From assembly GCA_020638555.1 (NCBI GenBank), contig JACKII010000002.1:496001-560000 (forward strand): 64,000 nt of DNA, read 5' to 3'. Made by a program: the position numbers and the translations under genes. Position 1 is the stretch's first letter. Each line of letters opens with the position of its first letter. Source of the stretch: Alphaproteobacteria bacterium. Lineage in GTDB: Bacteria > Pseudomonadota > Alphaproteobacteria > Bin95. The notes under the pieces were generated by a model, which worked only from the letters and a program-made list of their open reading frames with translations, ran no database searches and was not told the DNA's origin. Below, piece after piece: positions 17,407 to 26,282 of this stretch.

Positions 17407-18273
17407 ATGGCCGTTCGCCCCGTCGCTCGCATCGTCACCGCCCATCAACAGAAGGAGGGGGCGGGTTTCCTCGTGCGGCGGCCGGTGCCGACCGCCGGGC
17501 TGGACCAGGTCGACCCGTTCCTGATGCTGGACGAGGTCGGCCCGGTGGAATACGCCCCCGGCCAGGCCCTCGGCGCGCCGGACCACCCGCATCGCGGCTT
17601 CGAGACGGTCTCCTACATTCTGGCCGGCGAAAAGCTCCACGAGGACTCGACGGGCAAATCCCAGCTCATCCGCGCCGGCGACGTGCAGTGGATGACGGCG
17701 GGCGCGGGCATCATCCATTCCGAACTGCCGGGGCCGGACTTCAAGGCGAGCGGCGGCCTCGCGCATGGCTTCCAGATCTGGGTGAACCTGCCGGCAGCGG
17801 CCAAGTTCGCCGAGCCCGGCTACCAGTATCTGCCCGCTGCCGAAATTCCCCGGGCCGAGAGCCCCGACGGCCGCATCGCCGTCACCGTCGTTGCGGGCGA
17901 GGCCTTCGGCGTTCGCGCCGCCATCGGCACGCACACGCCGATCTGGCTGCAGGATTGGCGCGTCAGCCCCGGTGGCGCGGCGGAAATTGAGGTGAATTCG
18001 AGCTTCAATATTGCGGCTTATGTCTTTGACGGAATGGTCGGTTTCGGACCGGATGGTGTCATGGTCGGGCGCGGGCAGATGGCCGTGTTCGGCCCGGGCG
18101 ACCGCTTTGCCGTGCAGGCGGGCGAAACCGCCGGCCGCTTCCTCCTGCTCGCCGGCGAGCCGCTGAACGAGCCGGTGGCGCGCTATGGCCCCTTCGTCAT
18201 GAACACCAAGGACGAGGTCATCGCCGCCATGCAGGACTTCCAGACCGGCCGCATGGGCGTCATCCGCCGCTGA
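17407..18273 (+). CDS. Pirin family protein
   Basis: A 288-residue bicupin of the pirin family. The metal-binding pattern is visible in HPHRGFETVSYIL (about residues 60-72) and AGAGIIHSE (about 100-108). The N-terminal ARIVTAHQQKEGAGFLVRRP and the DPFLMLDE segment are also characteristic. Pirins bind iron in the N-terminal cupin; some have quercetin dioxygenase activity and others act as transcriptional cofactors. No neighbour narrows the role here. Confidence 0.92.
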   Translation: MAVRPVARIVTAHQQKEGAGFLVRRPVPTAGLDQVDPFLMLDEVGPVEYAPGQALGAPDHPHRGFETVSYILAGEKLHEDSTGKSQLIRAGDVQWMTAGAGIIHSELPGPDFKASGGLAHGFQIWVNLPAAAKFAEPGYQYLPAAEIPRAESPDGRIAVTVVAGEAFGVRAAIGTHTPIWLQDWRVSPGGAAEIEVNSSFNIAAYVFDGMVGFGPDGVMVGRGQMAVFGPGDRFAVQAGETAGRFLLLAGEPLNEPVARYGPFVMNTKDEVIAAMQDFQTGRMGVIRR

Positions 18274-18290
18274 TCGGGCGTGCGCTGCTG

Positions 18291-18406
18291 CGTCCCGGAG
18301 CCTGCGAAGCGGGCGTCCGGGACCGGTTGATCTCACGAACACCGGCGGCGGCAGTGTTCGAAGGATGACGCCGGCCCCGGGTCTCGGCTCCGCCTCGCCC
18401 GGGGAA
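18291..18406. repeat. Palindromic repeat, exact inverted partner of the 26283 copy
   Basis: Between the convergent pirin and LLM genes. The right arm 18371-18406 (36 bp) is the exact reverse complement of 26284-26319. The left arm 18291-18329 is almost identical, inverted, to about 26362-26402. A central stem pairs cgaacac (18336-18342) with gtgttcg (18354-18360). The element therefore moved or was copied as a unit and is present in both orientations. Confidence 0.85.
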
Positions 18407-18474
18407 TATCGGGCCGGAAGGGGAGTCTGATCGTCAAAACCCCGCGCTTGCCCGCATCGTAGCTCCAACCAACC

Positions 18475-19353
18475 TCACCCAGCCTTGGCGATCACCTCCT
18501 CGCCGAAGCGGGCGAGATGGTCCTCCAGGTCCGGCAGGAACGGGTCGAGCGGCAGCACCAGCCGGCCGGCACCCAACGCCTTGCGCTCCGCCACGGCTTC
18601 CAGCGGGTCCTGGCCGGAGCCCGGCAGGGCGCCGGGGCAGCCGAGCGTGATCTCGATCGCCGCCGGGTCGCGGCCGGCCTTCACCGCTTCCTCGCGCATC
18701 AGGTCCAGCACCGGGCGAAAGTCGGTCTGCATGCCGGTCGCCGGGAAGAAGCCGTCGCCATAGCGTCCGGCGCGCCGCGCCGCGAACTTGGTATGGCCGC
18801 CGATGACGAACGGCACCCGGCCGTTCGCCGGCTTCGGGTTGCAGTTGACGTTCTGGAAGTTGATCAACTCGCCGTCGAAGCTGACATCGTCGCCGCTCCA
18901 GAGTGCGCGCATCGCCTGCATCGCCTCGTCGGTGTAGCGGCCGCGGGTCTTGAACGGCACGCCGAGCGCATCGAACTCCTCTTCCAGCCAGCCGACGCCG
19001 ACGCCCAGCATGATGCGGCCGCCGCTCATATGGTCCATCGTCGCCAACTGCTTCGCCAGCACCAGGGCGTTGCGCTGCGGCAGGATCAGCACGCCGGTCA
19101 TGAATTTCAGCGTCGTCGTCACCGCGCTCGCGTAGCTCATCCAGGCGAGCGGGTCGGGCATGGCGATTTGCGGCGTGCCCATCAGCTTGCCGGACGAGTG
19201 ATAGGGGTAGACCGAGGCATAGTCCGACGGGATCACCACATGCTCGATGGCCAACACGGATTCGAACCCGGCCTTCTCCGCGGCCTGCACCAGCCGCTTG
19301 GCGCCGGGGCCGTCGGGAAAGGCGAGATTGCCGAAATGCAGGGCGAATTTCAT
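18475..19353 (-). CDS. LLM-class F420-type oxidoreductase
   Basis: The 292-residue luciferase-like monooxygenase begins MKFALHFGNLAFPDGPGAK after a perfect AGGAGGT ribosome site. Family segments include MDHMSGGRIMLGVGVGWLEEEFDALGV, RGRYTDEAM and PFVIGGHTKFAARRAGRYGDG. This matches the TIGR03619-like group annotated as probable F420-dependent oxidoreductases, although proteobacterial members may use FMN. The substrate is unknown. The gene is 32 bp upstream of the ABC exporter's 3' end direction-wise, in the same orientation. Confidence 0.87.
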   Translation of the reverse strand: MKFALHFGNLAFPDGPGAKRLVQAAEKAGFESVLAIEHVVIPSDYASVYPYHSSGKLMGTPQIAMPDPLAWMSYASAVTTTLKFMTGVLILPQRNALVLAKQLATMDHMSGGRIMLGVGVGWLEEEFDALGVPFKTRGRYTDEAMQAMRALWSGDDVSFDGELINFQNVNCNPKPANGRVPFVIGGHTKFAARRAGRYGDGFFPATGMQTDFRPVLDLMREEAVKAGRDPAAIEITLGCPGALPGSGQDPLEAVAERKALGAGRLVLPLDPFLPDLEDHLARFGEEVIAKAG

Positions 19354-19386
19354 GGGGCGGACCTCCTGTCTCGTTGAGACGGGAGC

Positions 19387-21162
19387 CTACGCCGCCGGTT
19401 CGCTGAACTGCAAGGCGTGCAGATGGGCGTAGAGGCCGCCTTCCTCCAGCAGCGCCTGATGCCGGCCCGATTGCACCACCCGCCCGGCCTCCAGCACGTG
19501 GATCACGTCGGCGTCGATGACGGTGGAGAGGCGGTGGGCGATGACGATGGTCGTGCGCCCCTGCATCAGCCGGGCGAGCGCCGTCTGGATTTGCCGCTCG
19601 CTCTCCGTATCCAGGGCGCTGGTGGCCTCGTCCAGCAGCAGGATCGGCGCGTCTTTCAGGATCGCGCGGGCAATGGCGATGCGCTGGCGCTGGCCGCCGG
19701 AAAGCTTCAGGCCCTGCTCGCCGACCACGGTGTCGTAGCCGGCGGGCAGATCGGCGATGAACCCGTGCGCCGCCGCCGCCCGGGCGGCCGCCTCGACCTC
19801 GGCCTGGGTCGCGTCCCAGCGGCCATAGCGGATATTGTTCGCCACCGTGTCGTCGAACAGCACCACCTCCTGGCTCACCACCGACACCGTATCCCTGAGC
19901 GAGGCGAGGCTCACCTCGCGCACGTCCCGGCCGTTGACCGAGACCGTGCCCGCCTGCACGTCGTAAAATCGGGGGATCAGCGCGAATATGCTGGACTTGC
20001 CGGCCCCGGACGGCCCGACCAGCGCCGTGGTCCGCCCCGCCGGCGCCTCCAGCGAGACGCCGTGCAGCGCCTGGTGCTCGCCGTCATAGCTGAACGCGAC
20101 GCCCTCCAGCCGCACCGCCCCGGCCTGGCGCGGCAGGGTCGCGGCACCGGGCTTGTCGGTCACGCTCGGCAACTGGTCCAGCAGGGTGTAGACCCGCTCG
20201 GCCGCGGCCAGCCCTTCCTGAATGCGGGCGTTCATCTTCCCCAGCGCCCGCATCGGCTGGTAGGCCATCAGCATTGCCGCGATGAACGAGAAAAAGGCGC
20301 CGGCCGTGGTGTCGCCGTCGATCACCCTGAGGCCGCCATAGACGATGATCGCCGCCACCGCGACGCCGCCCAGCGCGTCGATGATCGGCTGGGTCGCGGC
20401 CTTGGCCAGGGCCGAGCGGTAGCTGAGCTCGAAAATCCGGCGGATCAACGTGCCGGCGCGCTCCTGCTCGTGCGCTTCCATGCGGAAGGCCTTGACCGTG
20501 CGGATGCCCTGGAAGGTCTGCCCCAGCCGGGCCGTGAGCGCGCCCATTTCCTCCTGCGTCTCGCGGGTGATGGTGCGCACGCGCTTGCCCAGCATTTGCA
20601 GCGGCCAGATGGTCAGCGGCGCGCCGGCAAAGGCGATCGTCGCCAGCAGCCATTCCTGGTAGAACATCAGCCCCACCAGAAAGGCGATGGTCAGCGCATC
20701 CCGGCCGATCACCACCACCGCGTCGCTGACCACATAGCGCATGGTGTTGACGTCATAGGTGAAGCGCGAAAGCAGGGTGCCGGAATGGTGGCCCTGCAAG
20801 GTGGCCACGTCCTGGTGCATCAGATGGCCGAACAGCCGGGCCTGGATGTCGGCGACGATGCGCTGGCCGACATAGACGACCAGCGTCTCCTGGGCGAAGG
20901 TGGCGGCGCTGCGCACCAGAAAGGTGAGCATGACCGCCGCGCCGATCCACCAGATCATGCCGCGGTTCTGGTTGACGAACAATTCGTTGATGACCGGGTC
21001 CAGCAGCCAGGCGGTCAGCGAGGTGGTGCCGGCCACGACCACCATGCACACCGCTGCCACGACCAGCCGCTTGCGGTAGGGGGTCACCGAATCGCGCCAC
21101 AGCCGTTTCAGCAGCGCGAACGAGTTGCGGTCGGCCAGGGGGTGCGGGGCGCGCGTCGCCAT
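19387..21162 (-). CDS. MsbA-like ABC exporter (fused permease and ATPase)
   Basis: The start is taken at the ATG at 21162 (MATRAPHPLADRNS), giving 591 residues; the open frame extends upstream but overlaps the divergent phosphatase gene. Six membrane helices fill about 30-330. The ATPase domain shows Walker A GPSGAGKSS, the Q-loop, the signature LSGGQRQRIAIARA, Walker B ILLLDEATSALD and the H-loop IVIAHRLST. This half-transporter would act as a homodimer, exporting a lipid or drug. Pairing with a divergently encoded phosphatase recurs in related bacteria as far as I recall, but lipid A flipping (true MsbA) is not proven. Confidence 0.9.
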   Translation of the reverse strand: MATRAPHPLADRNSFALLKRLWRDSVTPYRKRLVVAAVCMVVVAGTTSLTAWLLDPVINELFVNQNRGMIWWIGAAVMLTFLVRSAATFAQETLVVYVGQRIVADIQARLFGHLMHQDVATLQGHHSGTLLSRFTYDVNTMRYVVSDAVVVIGRDALTIAFLVGLMFYQEWLLATIAFAGAPLTIWPLQMLGKRVRTITRETQEEMGALTARLGQTFQGIRTVKAFRMEAHEQERAGTLIRRIFELSYRSALAKAATQPIIDALGGVAVAAIIVYGGLRVIDGDTTAGAFFSFIAAMLMAYQPMRALGKMNARIQEGLAAAERVYTLLDQLPSVTDKPGAATLPRQAGAVRLEGVAFSYDGEHQALHGVSLEAPAGRTTALVGPSGAGKSSIFALIPRFYDVQAGTVSVNGRDVREVSLASLRDTVSVVSQEVVLFDDTVANNIRYGRWDATQAEVEAAARAAAAHGFIADLPAGYDTVVGEQGLKLSGGQRQRIAIARAILKDAPILLLDEATSALDTESERQIQTALARLMQGRTTIVIAHRLSTVIDADVIHVLEAGRVVQSGRHQALLEEGGLYAHLHALQFSEPAA

Positions 21163-21306
21163 CCTATATCCTGTCTCATCGGTACCGGCCCGCCTTGTAG
21201 CCGCTTCGCGCTGCGGCGGCGAGGGGTGTTGCCGCCGCGCCCCGGACGGTCTATCCGGGCAGCCCCTGCCGGCCCGCGCGCCCGGCCAGAACGAGGTGCC
21301 TGTTTC

Positions 21307-21996
21307 TTGGTTCGCGATTTGCCCACCACGGCCCTGCCGGCCCCGCCGCTCGACGCCGCCAAGCGCCGCTGGGCCGAACGCAATATGAGCCTGGTCGACC
21401 ATGGCTGCCTGCGTCTGGTCTACAGCAACCGCCACCCGTTGGACGGGCAGATGTGGCGCTCGGCCCAGCCCGGCCGGCGGGCGCTGGCCTGGGCGAAGCG
21501 CAACGGCATCCGCACCATCCTGAACCTGCGCGGCGAGCGGCTGAACTGCGGCACCTATCTGACCGAGCGCGACGCCTGCCAGGAACTGGGCCTGCGCCTG
21601 GTCAACTTCCCGATTCGCTCGCGCGGCATGCCGGAGAAAGAGACCGCGCACGCCATGGCCAGCGTGTTCGAGCATCTGGAATACCCGGTGCTGATGCACT
21701 GCAAGTCCGGCGCGGACCGGGCCGGGCTGATGGCAACGCTCTACCTGCACCTGCACAAGGGCGAGCCGATGGAGGTGGCCATGCGCCAGCTCTCGTTGCG
21801 CTTCGGCCATGTGCGCTATGCCCGCACCGGCATGCTGGACTTCTTCCTGGAGCGCTACTGGCGCGACACCGGCGGTGACCGCACGCAGTTCCTGCGCTGG
21901 GTCGACGAGGTCTACGACCCGGCGGTGTTCACCCGCGAATTCCACGCCAGCGGCTTTGCCAGCTTCCTGGTCGACCGGATTTTGCACCGGGAGTAA
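21307..21996 (+). CDS. Dual-specificity / tyrosine phosphatase family protein
   Basis: The protein carries the cysteine phosphatase P-loop HCKSGADRAG and the upstream segment WRSAQPGRRALAWAKRNGIRTILNLRGE, typical of DSP-like phosphatases (COG2365 group). I place the start at TTG 21307, giving 229 residues, because homologous proteins have about 20-30 residues before the conserved VDHGCLRLVY segment; ATG 21385 (MSLVDHG) is the alternative, giving 203. A single C-terminal domain follows. The substrate, protein or lipid phosphate, is unknown. The gene is divergent from an ABC exporter with 144 bp between the starts. Confidence 0.8.
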   Translation: MVRDLPTTALPAPPLDAAKRRWAERNMSLVDHGCLRLVYSNRHPLDGQMWRSAQPGRRALAWAKRNGIRTILNLRGERLNCGTYLTERDACQELGLRLVNFPIRSRGMPEKETAHAMASVFEHLEYPVLMHCKSGADRAGLMATLYLHLHKGEPMEVAMRQLSLRFGHVRYARTGMLDFFLERYWRDTGGDRTQFLRWVDEVYDPAVFTREFHASGFASFLVDRILHRE

Positions 21997-22025
21997 CGCC
22001 GGCGGCCTTGGTCTTCGACGCTTGA

Positions 22026-22150
22026 GTTCCCCGGGCGGTGCGGAGCGCCGATCCGGGGCCGCTCTCTCTCGCGAACACCGCCGGCGAAGGTGTTCGCATG
22101 AAGGCGCCGGTCCCGGCCCTCACCTCCGGCTCGGCCGGGAAACACCGGTG
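22026..22150. repeat. Palindromic intergenic repeat
   Basis: Starts ttccccgggcgg..., centre gcgaacac (22071-22078) pairing with gtgttcgc (22090-22097), end ...ggctcggccgggaaacacc. It shares opening and centre with the copies at 18291 and 26283 but its outer arms differ, with changes on both sides that keep pairing. It sits between the convergent phosphatase and nitronate monooxygenase genes. Confidence 0.75.
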
Positions 22151-22181
22151 CCCGAGCGCGCGGCGATCGGGTCTCACACCC

Positions 22182-23240
22182 TCACGCAAACGCCTTCAGG
22201 CGCGCCGCGGTCTCCTCGGCCAGGGTGCGGACCAGGTCGGCGGCGGCCATCTCGCGGGTCAGGCCGACATTCTGGCCGGCCCAGAGCGCCTGGTAGGCGC
22301 CGTCGCCCTTCGGCCCCAGCGGCGCCACCAGCGAGCGCTGGGCGGGGTAGGGGGCAACCTCGCCTTCCATGTCCGCCAGATCGTCCAGCAGGCGGTTGCG
22401 GATGGCGCGGGCCGGCTTGCCGGAATGCAGGCGCGTGACGCGGGTGCTCTCGTCGCCGGCGCTCGCCAGCGCGCGGCGGTGCGGCTCGCTGATCTTGCTT
22501 TCGGCATTGCGCAGGAAGGCGGTGCCGACCTGCACGGCGCTGGCGCCCAGCATGAAGGCGGCGGCGGCGGTGTGGCCGTCGACAATGCCGCCGGCGGCGA
22601 TCACCGGCACACTCACCGCGCGGCAGACCTGCGGCAGCAGCGCGAACAGGCCCGGCTGGTTGAGCTGGTCGCCGCCGAGGAAGGTGCCGCGATGCCCGCC
22701 CGCTTCCAGCCCCTGGGCGATGATGGCATCGACGCCGGCGGTCTCCAGCGCCCGCGCCTCCGCCACCGTGGTGGCCGTGCACAGGATAAAGGCGCCCGTC
22801 TCCCGCACCTGTTGCAGCAGGTCCTTGTCGGGCAGGCCGAAATGGAAGCTGACGACCGCGGGCTTCTCCAGCGTCAGCATGGCCGCGTGCTCCGGCCCGA
22901 ACGTGCCATAGGGCACGGTGGGCTCGGGCACATCGCCGGCGTTATGATCCTGGTAGAACGGGGCCAGCCGCCGGCGCATGTGATGGCCGGTGCCGGTCAC
23001 GTCGCCGGGGGAGTCGTGACAGAAGAAATTGGCATTCAGCGGCTTCTCGGTCATCTGCCGGAAGCGTTGGATTTCCGCCGCCGCCACCTCCGCCGTCGAC
23101 GTCCCCAGTCCCAGCGATCCGAGCGCCCCCGCCTCGCTGACCGAGGCGGCCAGCGCGGGGGTGGTGGCACTCGCCATCGGTGCCTGGACGATCGGGTAGG
23201 TTAGGCCCAGGCGGTCTGTCAGCGCATTGCGAGGCAACAT
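22182..23240 (-). CDS. Nitronate monooxygenase family protein
   Basis: The start at 23240 (MLPRNALTDRLGLTYPIVQAPMAS) yields 352 residues, the normal size for this FMN-binding TIM barrel. It shows the N-terminal IVQAPMAS, a central VSFHFGLPDKDLLQQV, the flavin phosphate site AAGGIVDGHTAAAAFMLGASAVQVGTAFL given here in shorter pieces (AAGGIVDG; GASAVQVGTAF) and HRGTFLGG. Members oxidise nitronates or act as enoyl-ACP reductase relatives. An apparent longer frame runs into the next gene but is not coding there. It ends at the palindromic repeat and lies 20 bp downstream of an SMP-30 gene on the same strand. Confidence 0.9.
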   Translation of the reverse strand: MLPRNALTDRLGLTYPIVQAPMASATTPALAASVSEAGALGSLGLGTSTAEVAAAEIQRFRQMTEKPLNANFFCHDSPGDVTGTGHHMRRRLAPFYQDHNAGDVPEPTVPYGTFGPEHAAMLTLEKPAVVSFHFGLPDKDLLQQVRETGAFILCTATTVAEARALETAGVDAIIAQGLEAGGHRGTFLGGDQLNQPGLFALLPQVCRAVSVPVIAAGGIVDGHTAAAAFMLGASAVQVGTAFLRNAESKISEPHRRALASAGDESTRVTRLHSGKPARAIRNRLLDDLADMEGEVAPYPAQRSLVAPLGPKGDGAYQALWAGQNVGLTREMAAADLVRTLAEETAARLKAFA

Positions 23241-23260
23241 GGCGGCGGCGGCTCCTCGGG

Positions 23261-24223
23261 TTACGTGTTCAGGAAGTTCAGGGCGAGGCCGGGGCGGGGC
23301 CAGTCGACGGCGACCAGCTTGCCGTAATAGCTCTGGGTGATGAACGCGGTTTTCAGGTCCGGGCCGCCGAAGCAGATATTGGTGCAATAGGGGTCGCCCG
23401 GCAGCGGCACATGCTCGACGCTGGCGCCGTCCGGCGTCATCACCGTGATGCCCGGGTCGAACAGGGTGGCGATGCAGATGCGGCCGTCGGCCTCCACCGC
23501 CAGGCTGTCGAAATTGCGGAAGCCGCTGGTGTTGGCGACGAGGCGGCCGCCGTGCGGGATCGGCCAGGGCTGCTTTTTCACCACGCCCGGCGCCTCCAGG
23601 TCGAACGCCCAGAGCCGGCCGGTCCAGGTCTCGGCCACGTACAGCGTCTTCTCGTCCGGCGAGAGGCTGGTGCCGTTCGGCGTGATCAGCGGATAGGCGA
23701 TCTCGGTGATGTGGCTGCCGTCCGCCTTGGCGTAATAGATGCCGGTGCGGTCCCAGTCGCGCTCGCGGGTCTTGCCCAGATCGGTGAAATACATGCCGCC
23801 CTGGCTGTCGAACACGATGTCGTTCGGGCCGCGCAACTGGGTCTCGCCGCAATGGGTGTAGAGCGTTTCGACCTTGCCGGTCTTGATGTCGACCGCCTGG
23901 ATCGAGCCGCCCTTGTAGTCGTCGGCCTGGGCGATGGAGCGCATGCCGCCATCCTCGCCATAATGCCATTTGAAGCCGCCATTGTTGCAGATATAGATGC
24001 GGCCGTCCGGCCCCATGGCCGCGCCGTTCGGCCCGCCGCCGGTTTCGGCCACCACCTCGGTCGAGCCGTCGGGGTTGCAGCGGGTGAGCGTGCCGCGCTC
24101 GATCTCCACCAGGATGACCGAGCCGTCGGGCATGGCGATGGGGCCTTCCGGGAAGCGCAGGCCGGTGGTGACGACGCGGGCCCTGGGCTCGGGCGCGGTG
24201 GTGTGCCGGGTGGGGGAAGACAT
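23261..24223 (-). CDS. SMP-30/gluconolactonase family protein (first copy)
   Basis: The start at 24223 (MSSPTRHTTAPEP) is chosen because AGAGGA lies at good distance upstream; it gives 320 residues. The six-bladed propeller pattern is clear: LRFPEGPIAMPDGSV with the metal-ligand Glu, GGPNGAAMGPDGRIYICNNGG, GPNDIVFDSQGGMYFTD and LSPDEKTLYVAETW. These enzymes hydrolyse sugar or other lactones using a divalent cation. It is divergent from DUF2848 (84 bp between starts) and upstream of nitronate monooxygenase. A second family member lies at 26509. Confidence 0.9.
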   Translation of the reverse strand: MSSPTRHTTAPEPRARVVTTGLRFPEGPIAMPDGSVILVEIERGTLTRCNPDGSTEVVAETGGGPNGAAMGPDGRIYICNNGGFKWHYGEDGGMRSIAQADDYKGGSIQAVDIKTGKVETLYTHCGETQLRGPNDIVFDSQGGMYFTDLGKTRERDWDRTGIYYAKADGSHITEIAYPLITPNGTSLSPDEKTLYVAETWTGRLWAFDLEAPGVVKKQPWPIPHGGRLVANTSGFRNFDSLAVEADGRICIATLFDPGITVMTPDGASVEHVPLPGDPYCTNICFGGPDLKTAFITQSYYGKLVAVDWPRPGLALNFLNT

Positions 24224-24307
24224 GGGGGCGTTCCTCTTCGGGGGCATGGCATTTGTCGTGATGGACGGGCACTATAAGCCCAACCCAAGGCGAGGAGCGA
24301 GTGCCCT

Positions 24308-24979
24308 ATGTTGAGTTTTGCCATCACCGCCGCCGACGGCAGGGTCGAGCGCCTGCCGCTGGCCGTGACCCGGCTGGTCATTGCCGGCTGGACCGGCCGC
24401 GACAAGGCCAAGCTGCAGGAGCATATCGACGAGTTGCAGGCCCTGGGCGTGGCGCCGCCCGTCTCGACGCCGATCTACTACCCGCTGAGCGCGTCGCTGC
24501 TGACCCAGGACGACGCCATCCAGGTGCTGGGTGCGGGCTCGTCGGGCGAGGTGGAGGCGATGCTGATCGGCACGCCGCGCGGCATGCTGGTGACGCTCGC
24601 CAGCGACCACACCGACCGCGAGGCCGAGGCCTATTCGATCCAGATCTCGAAGCAGATGTGCCAGAAGCCGGTGGCACGCGCGGCCTGGTGGTTCGCCGAC
24701 GTGGCCGAGCGCTGGGACTCGCTGACCCTGCAAAGCCGGCAGGACGGTGCGGTCTACCAGGATGGCGACTGCACCGCCATGCTGCCGCCGCTGGAGATCG
24801 TGCGCGGCGCCTGCGGCGCGGAGGAACTGCCGCCCGGCTGGGCCATGCCGCTCGGCACGCTGCCGGTCCATGGCGGCATTCGCGGCGGCGACCGGTTCGC
24901 GATGACGCTGGCCGACCCCAAGACCGGCCGTACCATCGAACACGCCTACCGCGTCGAGCGGCTGGAGATGGCGGGGTAG
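24308..24979 (+). CDS. DUF2848 family protein
   Basis: The 223-residue protein starts MLSFAITAADGRVERLPL and contains the family segments GWTGRDKAKLQEHIDEL, YYPLSASLLTQDD, ASDHTDREAEAYSIQISKQ and the C-terminal GGDRFAMTLADPKTGRTIEH. DUF2848 resembles fumarylacetoacetate hydrolase-type folds in overall pattern, suggesting a hydrolase or isomerase, but no activity is known to me. It lies at the head of a plus-strand series running through an LLM oxidoreductase and an SMP-30 protein to a transketolase-like enzyme, so a shared catabolic role is possible. Confidence 0.8.
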   Translation: MLSFAITAADGRVERLPLAVTRLVIAGWTGRDKAKLQEHIDELQALGVAPPVSTPIYYPLSASLLTQDDAIQVLGAGSSGEVEAMLIGTPRGMLVTLASDHTDREAEAYSIQISKQMCQKPVARAAWWFADVAERWDSLTLQSRQDGAVYQDGDCTAMLPPLEIVRGACGAEELPPGWAMPLGTLPVHGGIRGGDRFAMTLADPKTGRTIEHAYRVERLEMAG

Positions 24980-25000
24980 GGGGGCGCGCCTCCCATCCCC

Positions 25001-25114
25001 GTCATTGCGAGCCCGCAAGGCGGGCGCGGCAATCCAGGCCGGCCATTCTGCCAAGCGTCCATTCGCTGGATTGCTTTGTCGCCCCGGCACAAGGCCGGGC
25101 CTCCTCGCAATGAC
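25001..25114. repeat. GTCATTGCGAG-type palindromic element
   Basis: Outer ends gtcattgcga (25001-25010) and tcgcaatgac (25105-25114) are perfect inverted repeats. Inner arms gcaatccag (25029-25037) and ctggattgc (25066-25074) pair too, and each half carries its own small gcccg...cgggc hairpin. The sequence recalls a palindromic element seen between genes of many proteobacteria. It is unrelated to the ttccccggg family in this window. It encodes nothing and may fold as a cruciform or long RNA hairpin. Confidence 0.85.
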
Positions 25115-25164
25115 GCCCGGGAGTTGGCACTCTCCTGACAGCGGAAATACGGAAGGAACACCCC

Positions 25165-26256
25165 ATGAAATTCGGCGGCATGGTCGCGACCAAGATCGAC
25201 GACTGGCAGATTTTTCCCGAACTGGAGCGCCTCGGCTATGACCATGGCTGGGCGCCGGACAGCCAGATGATCTGGTCCGACAGCTATGCCACCCTGGCGC
25301 TGGCCGCGCACCACACCTCGCGCATCCGGCTCGGCACCGGCGTGGCGATCGCCGGCACGCGGCTCGCGCCGGTGACGGCGCACTCCATCGCCTCGATCAA
25401 CAAGCTGGCGCCGGGGCGCACCTTTCTCGGCATCGGCACCGGGCACACGGCCATGCGGATCATGGGCCAGCGGCCGATGAAGGCCGCTGCCTTCCGCGAG
25501 TATCTGCGCGTGCTGCGCGCCCTGTTGCACGGGCAGGAGGTCGACTATGCCATGCCCGGCGGCGACGGCGAGGCCCGGCCGATCCGCTTCCTCGACCGCG
25601 AGTTGGAGAGCGTCAACACCGACCAGCCGGTGCCGGTCTACGTCGCCGCCAACGGGCCGAAGGCGCTGGCCGCCGCCGGCGCCTATGGCGATGGCCGCAT
25701 CTGTGCCGGCAACGAGCCGCTGGGCGTGCTGGCCCGCAATCTGGAGCGGGTCGAGGCCGGTGCGGCGGAGGTCGGGCGGAGCCTGCCCGGGGACTTCCAC
25801 ACCGCCTCGCTCACCTTTGCCTGCGTGCTGAAGCCGGGCGAGACGCTGGCGAGCGAGCGGGTGATCGACGAGGTCGACGCCGCTGCCGTCTCCACCCTGC
25901 ATTACTGGTACGAGCTGTATCAGGAATGGGGCCGGGACGATTTCGTCTCCGACCGGGTGCGCGGCACGTGGGAGGACTACAAGCGCTATGTCGAGACCAC
26001 CATGCCGCCGGAGCGCCGCCACCAGATGCTGCACACCGGCCATTGCGCCTTCTGCCCGCCGGCCGAGCGCCGCTTCATCACGCCGGACCTGATCCGCGTC
26101 GCCGGCGGCCTGGTGGGCGAGCCGGACGAGATTGTCGAACGCCTCGGCCAGCTGGAGGCGGCGGGCCTGAAAGAGGTCACGCTGTTGCCGCCCGTGGCCC
26201 GCATGCGGTCGAACTTCCGGGACTTCGCCGAACAGGTCATGGCCCGCGTGCGCTGA
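25165..26256 (+). CDS. LLM-class flavin-dependent oxidoreductase
   Basis: The 363-residue luciferase-like barrel starts MKFGGMVATKIDDWQIFPEL after aagga. Family features are RIRLGTGVAIAGTRLAPVTAHSIASINKLAPGR (in part), FLGIGTGHTAM, PVYVAANGPKALAAAGAYGDG and a C-terminal VGEPDEIVERLGQLEAAGLKEV. It resembles the methylene-tetrahydromethanopterin-reductase-like group. An insertion at about 240-290 with HCAFCPPAERRFITPDLI is unusual. The substrate is unknown. An SMP-30 gene follows after 252 bp. Confidence 0.87.
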   Translation: MKFGGMVATKIDDWQIFPELERLGYDHGWAPDSQMIWSDSYATLALAAHHTSRIRLGTGVAIAGTRLAPVTAHSIASINKLAPGRTFLGIGTGHTAMRIMGQRPMKAAAFREYLRVLRALLHGQEVDYAMPGGDGEARPIRFLDRELESVNTDQPVPVYVAANGPKALAAAGAYGDGRICAGNEPLGVLARNLERVEAGAAEVGRSLPGDFHTASLTFACVLKPGETLASERVIDEVDAAAVSTLHYWYELYQEWGRDDFVSDRVRGTWEDYKRYVETTMPPERRHQMLHTGHCAFCPPAERRFITPDLIRVAGGLVGEPDEIVERLGQLEAAGLKEVTLLPPVARMRSNFRDFAEQVMARVR

Positions 26257-26282
26257 CGCTTGGCCCGGCCTTCTGGTGCGAT

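Noticed and set aside
19417..21306. A long plus-strand frame leading into the phosphatase gene
   Set aside because: It is antisense to the ABC exporter. Only the last ~230 residues, after about 21307, show phosphatase motifs.
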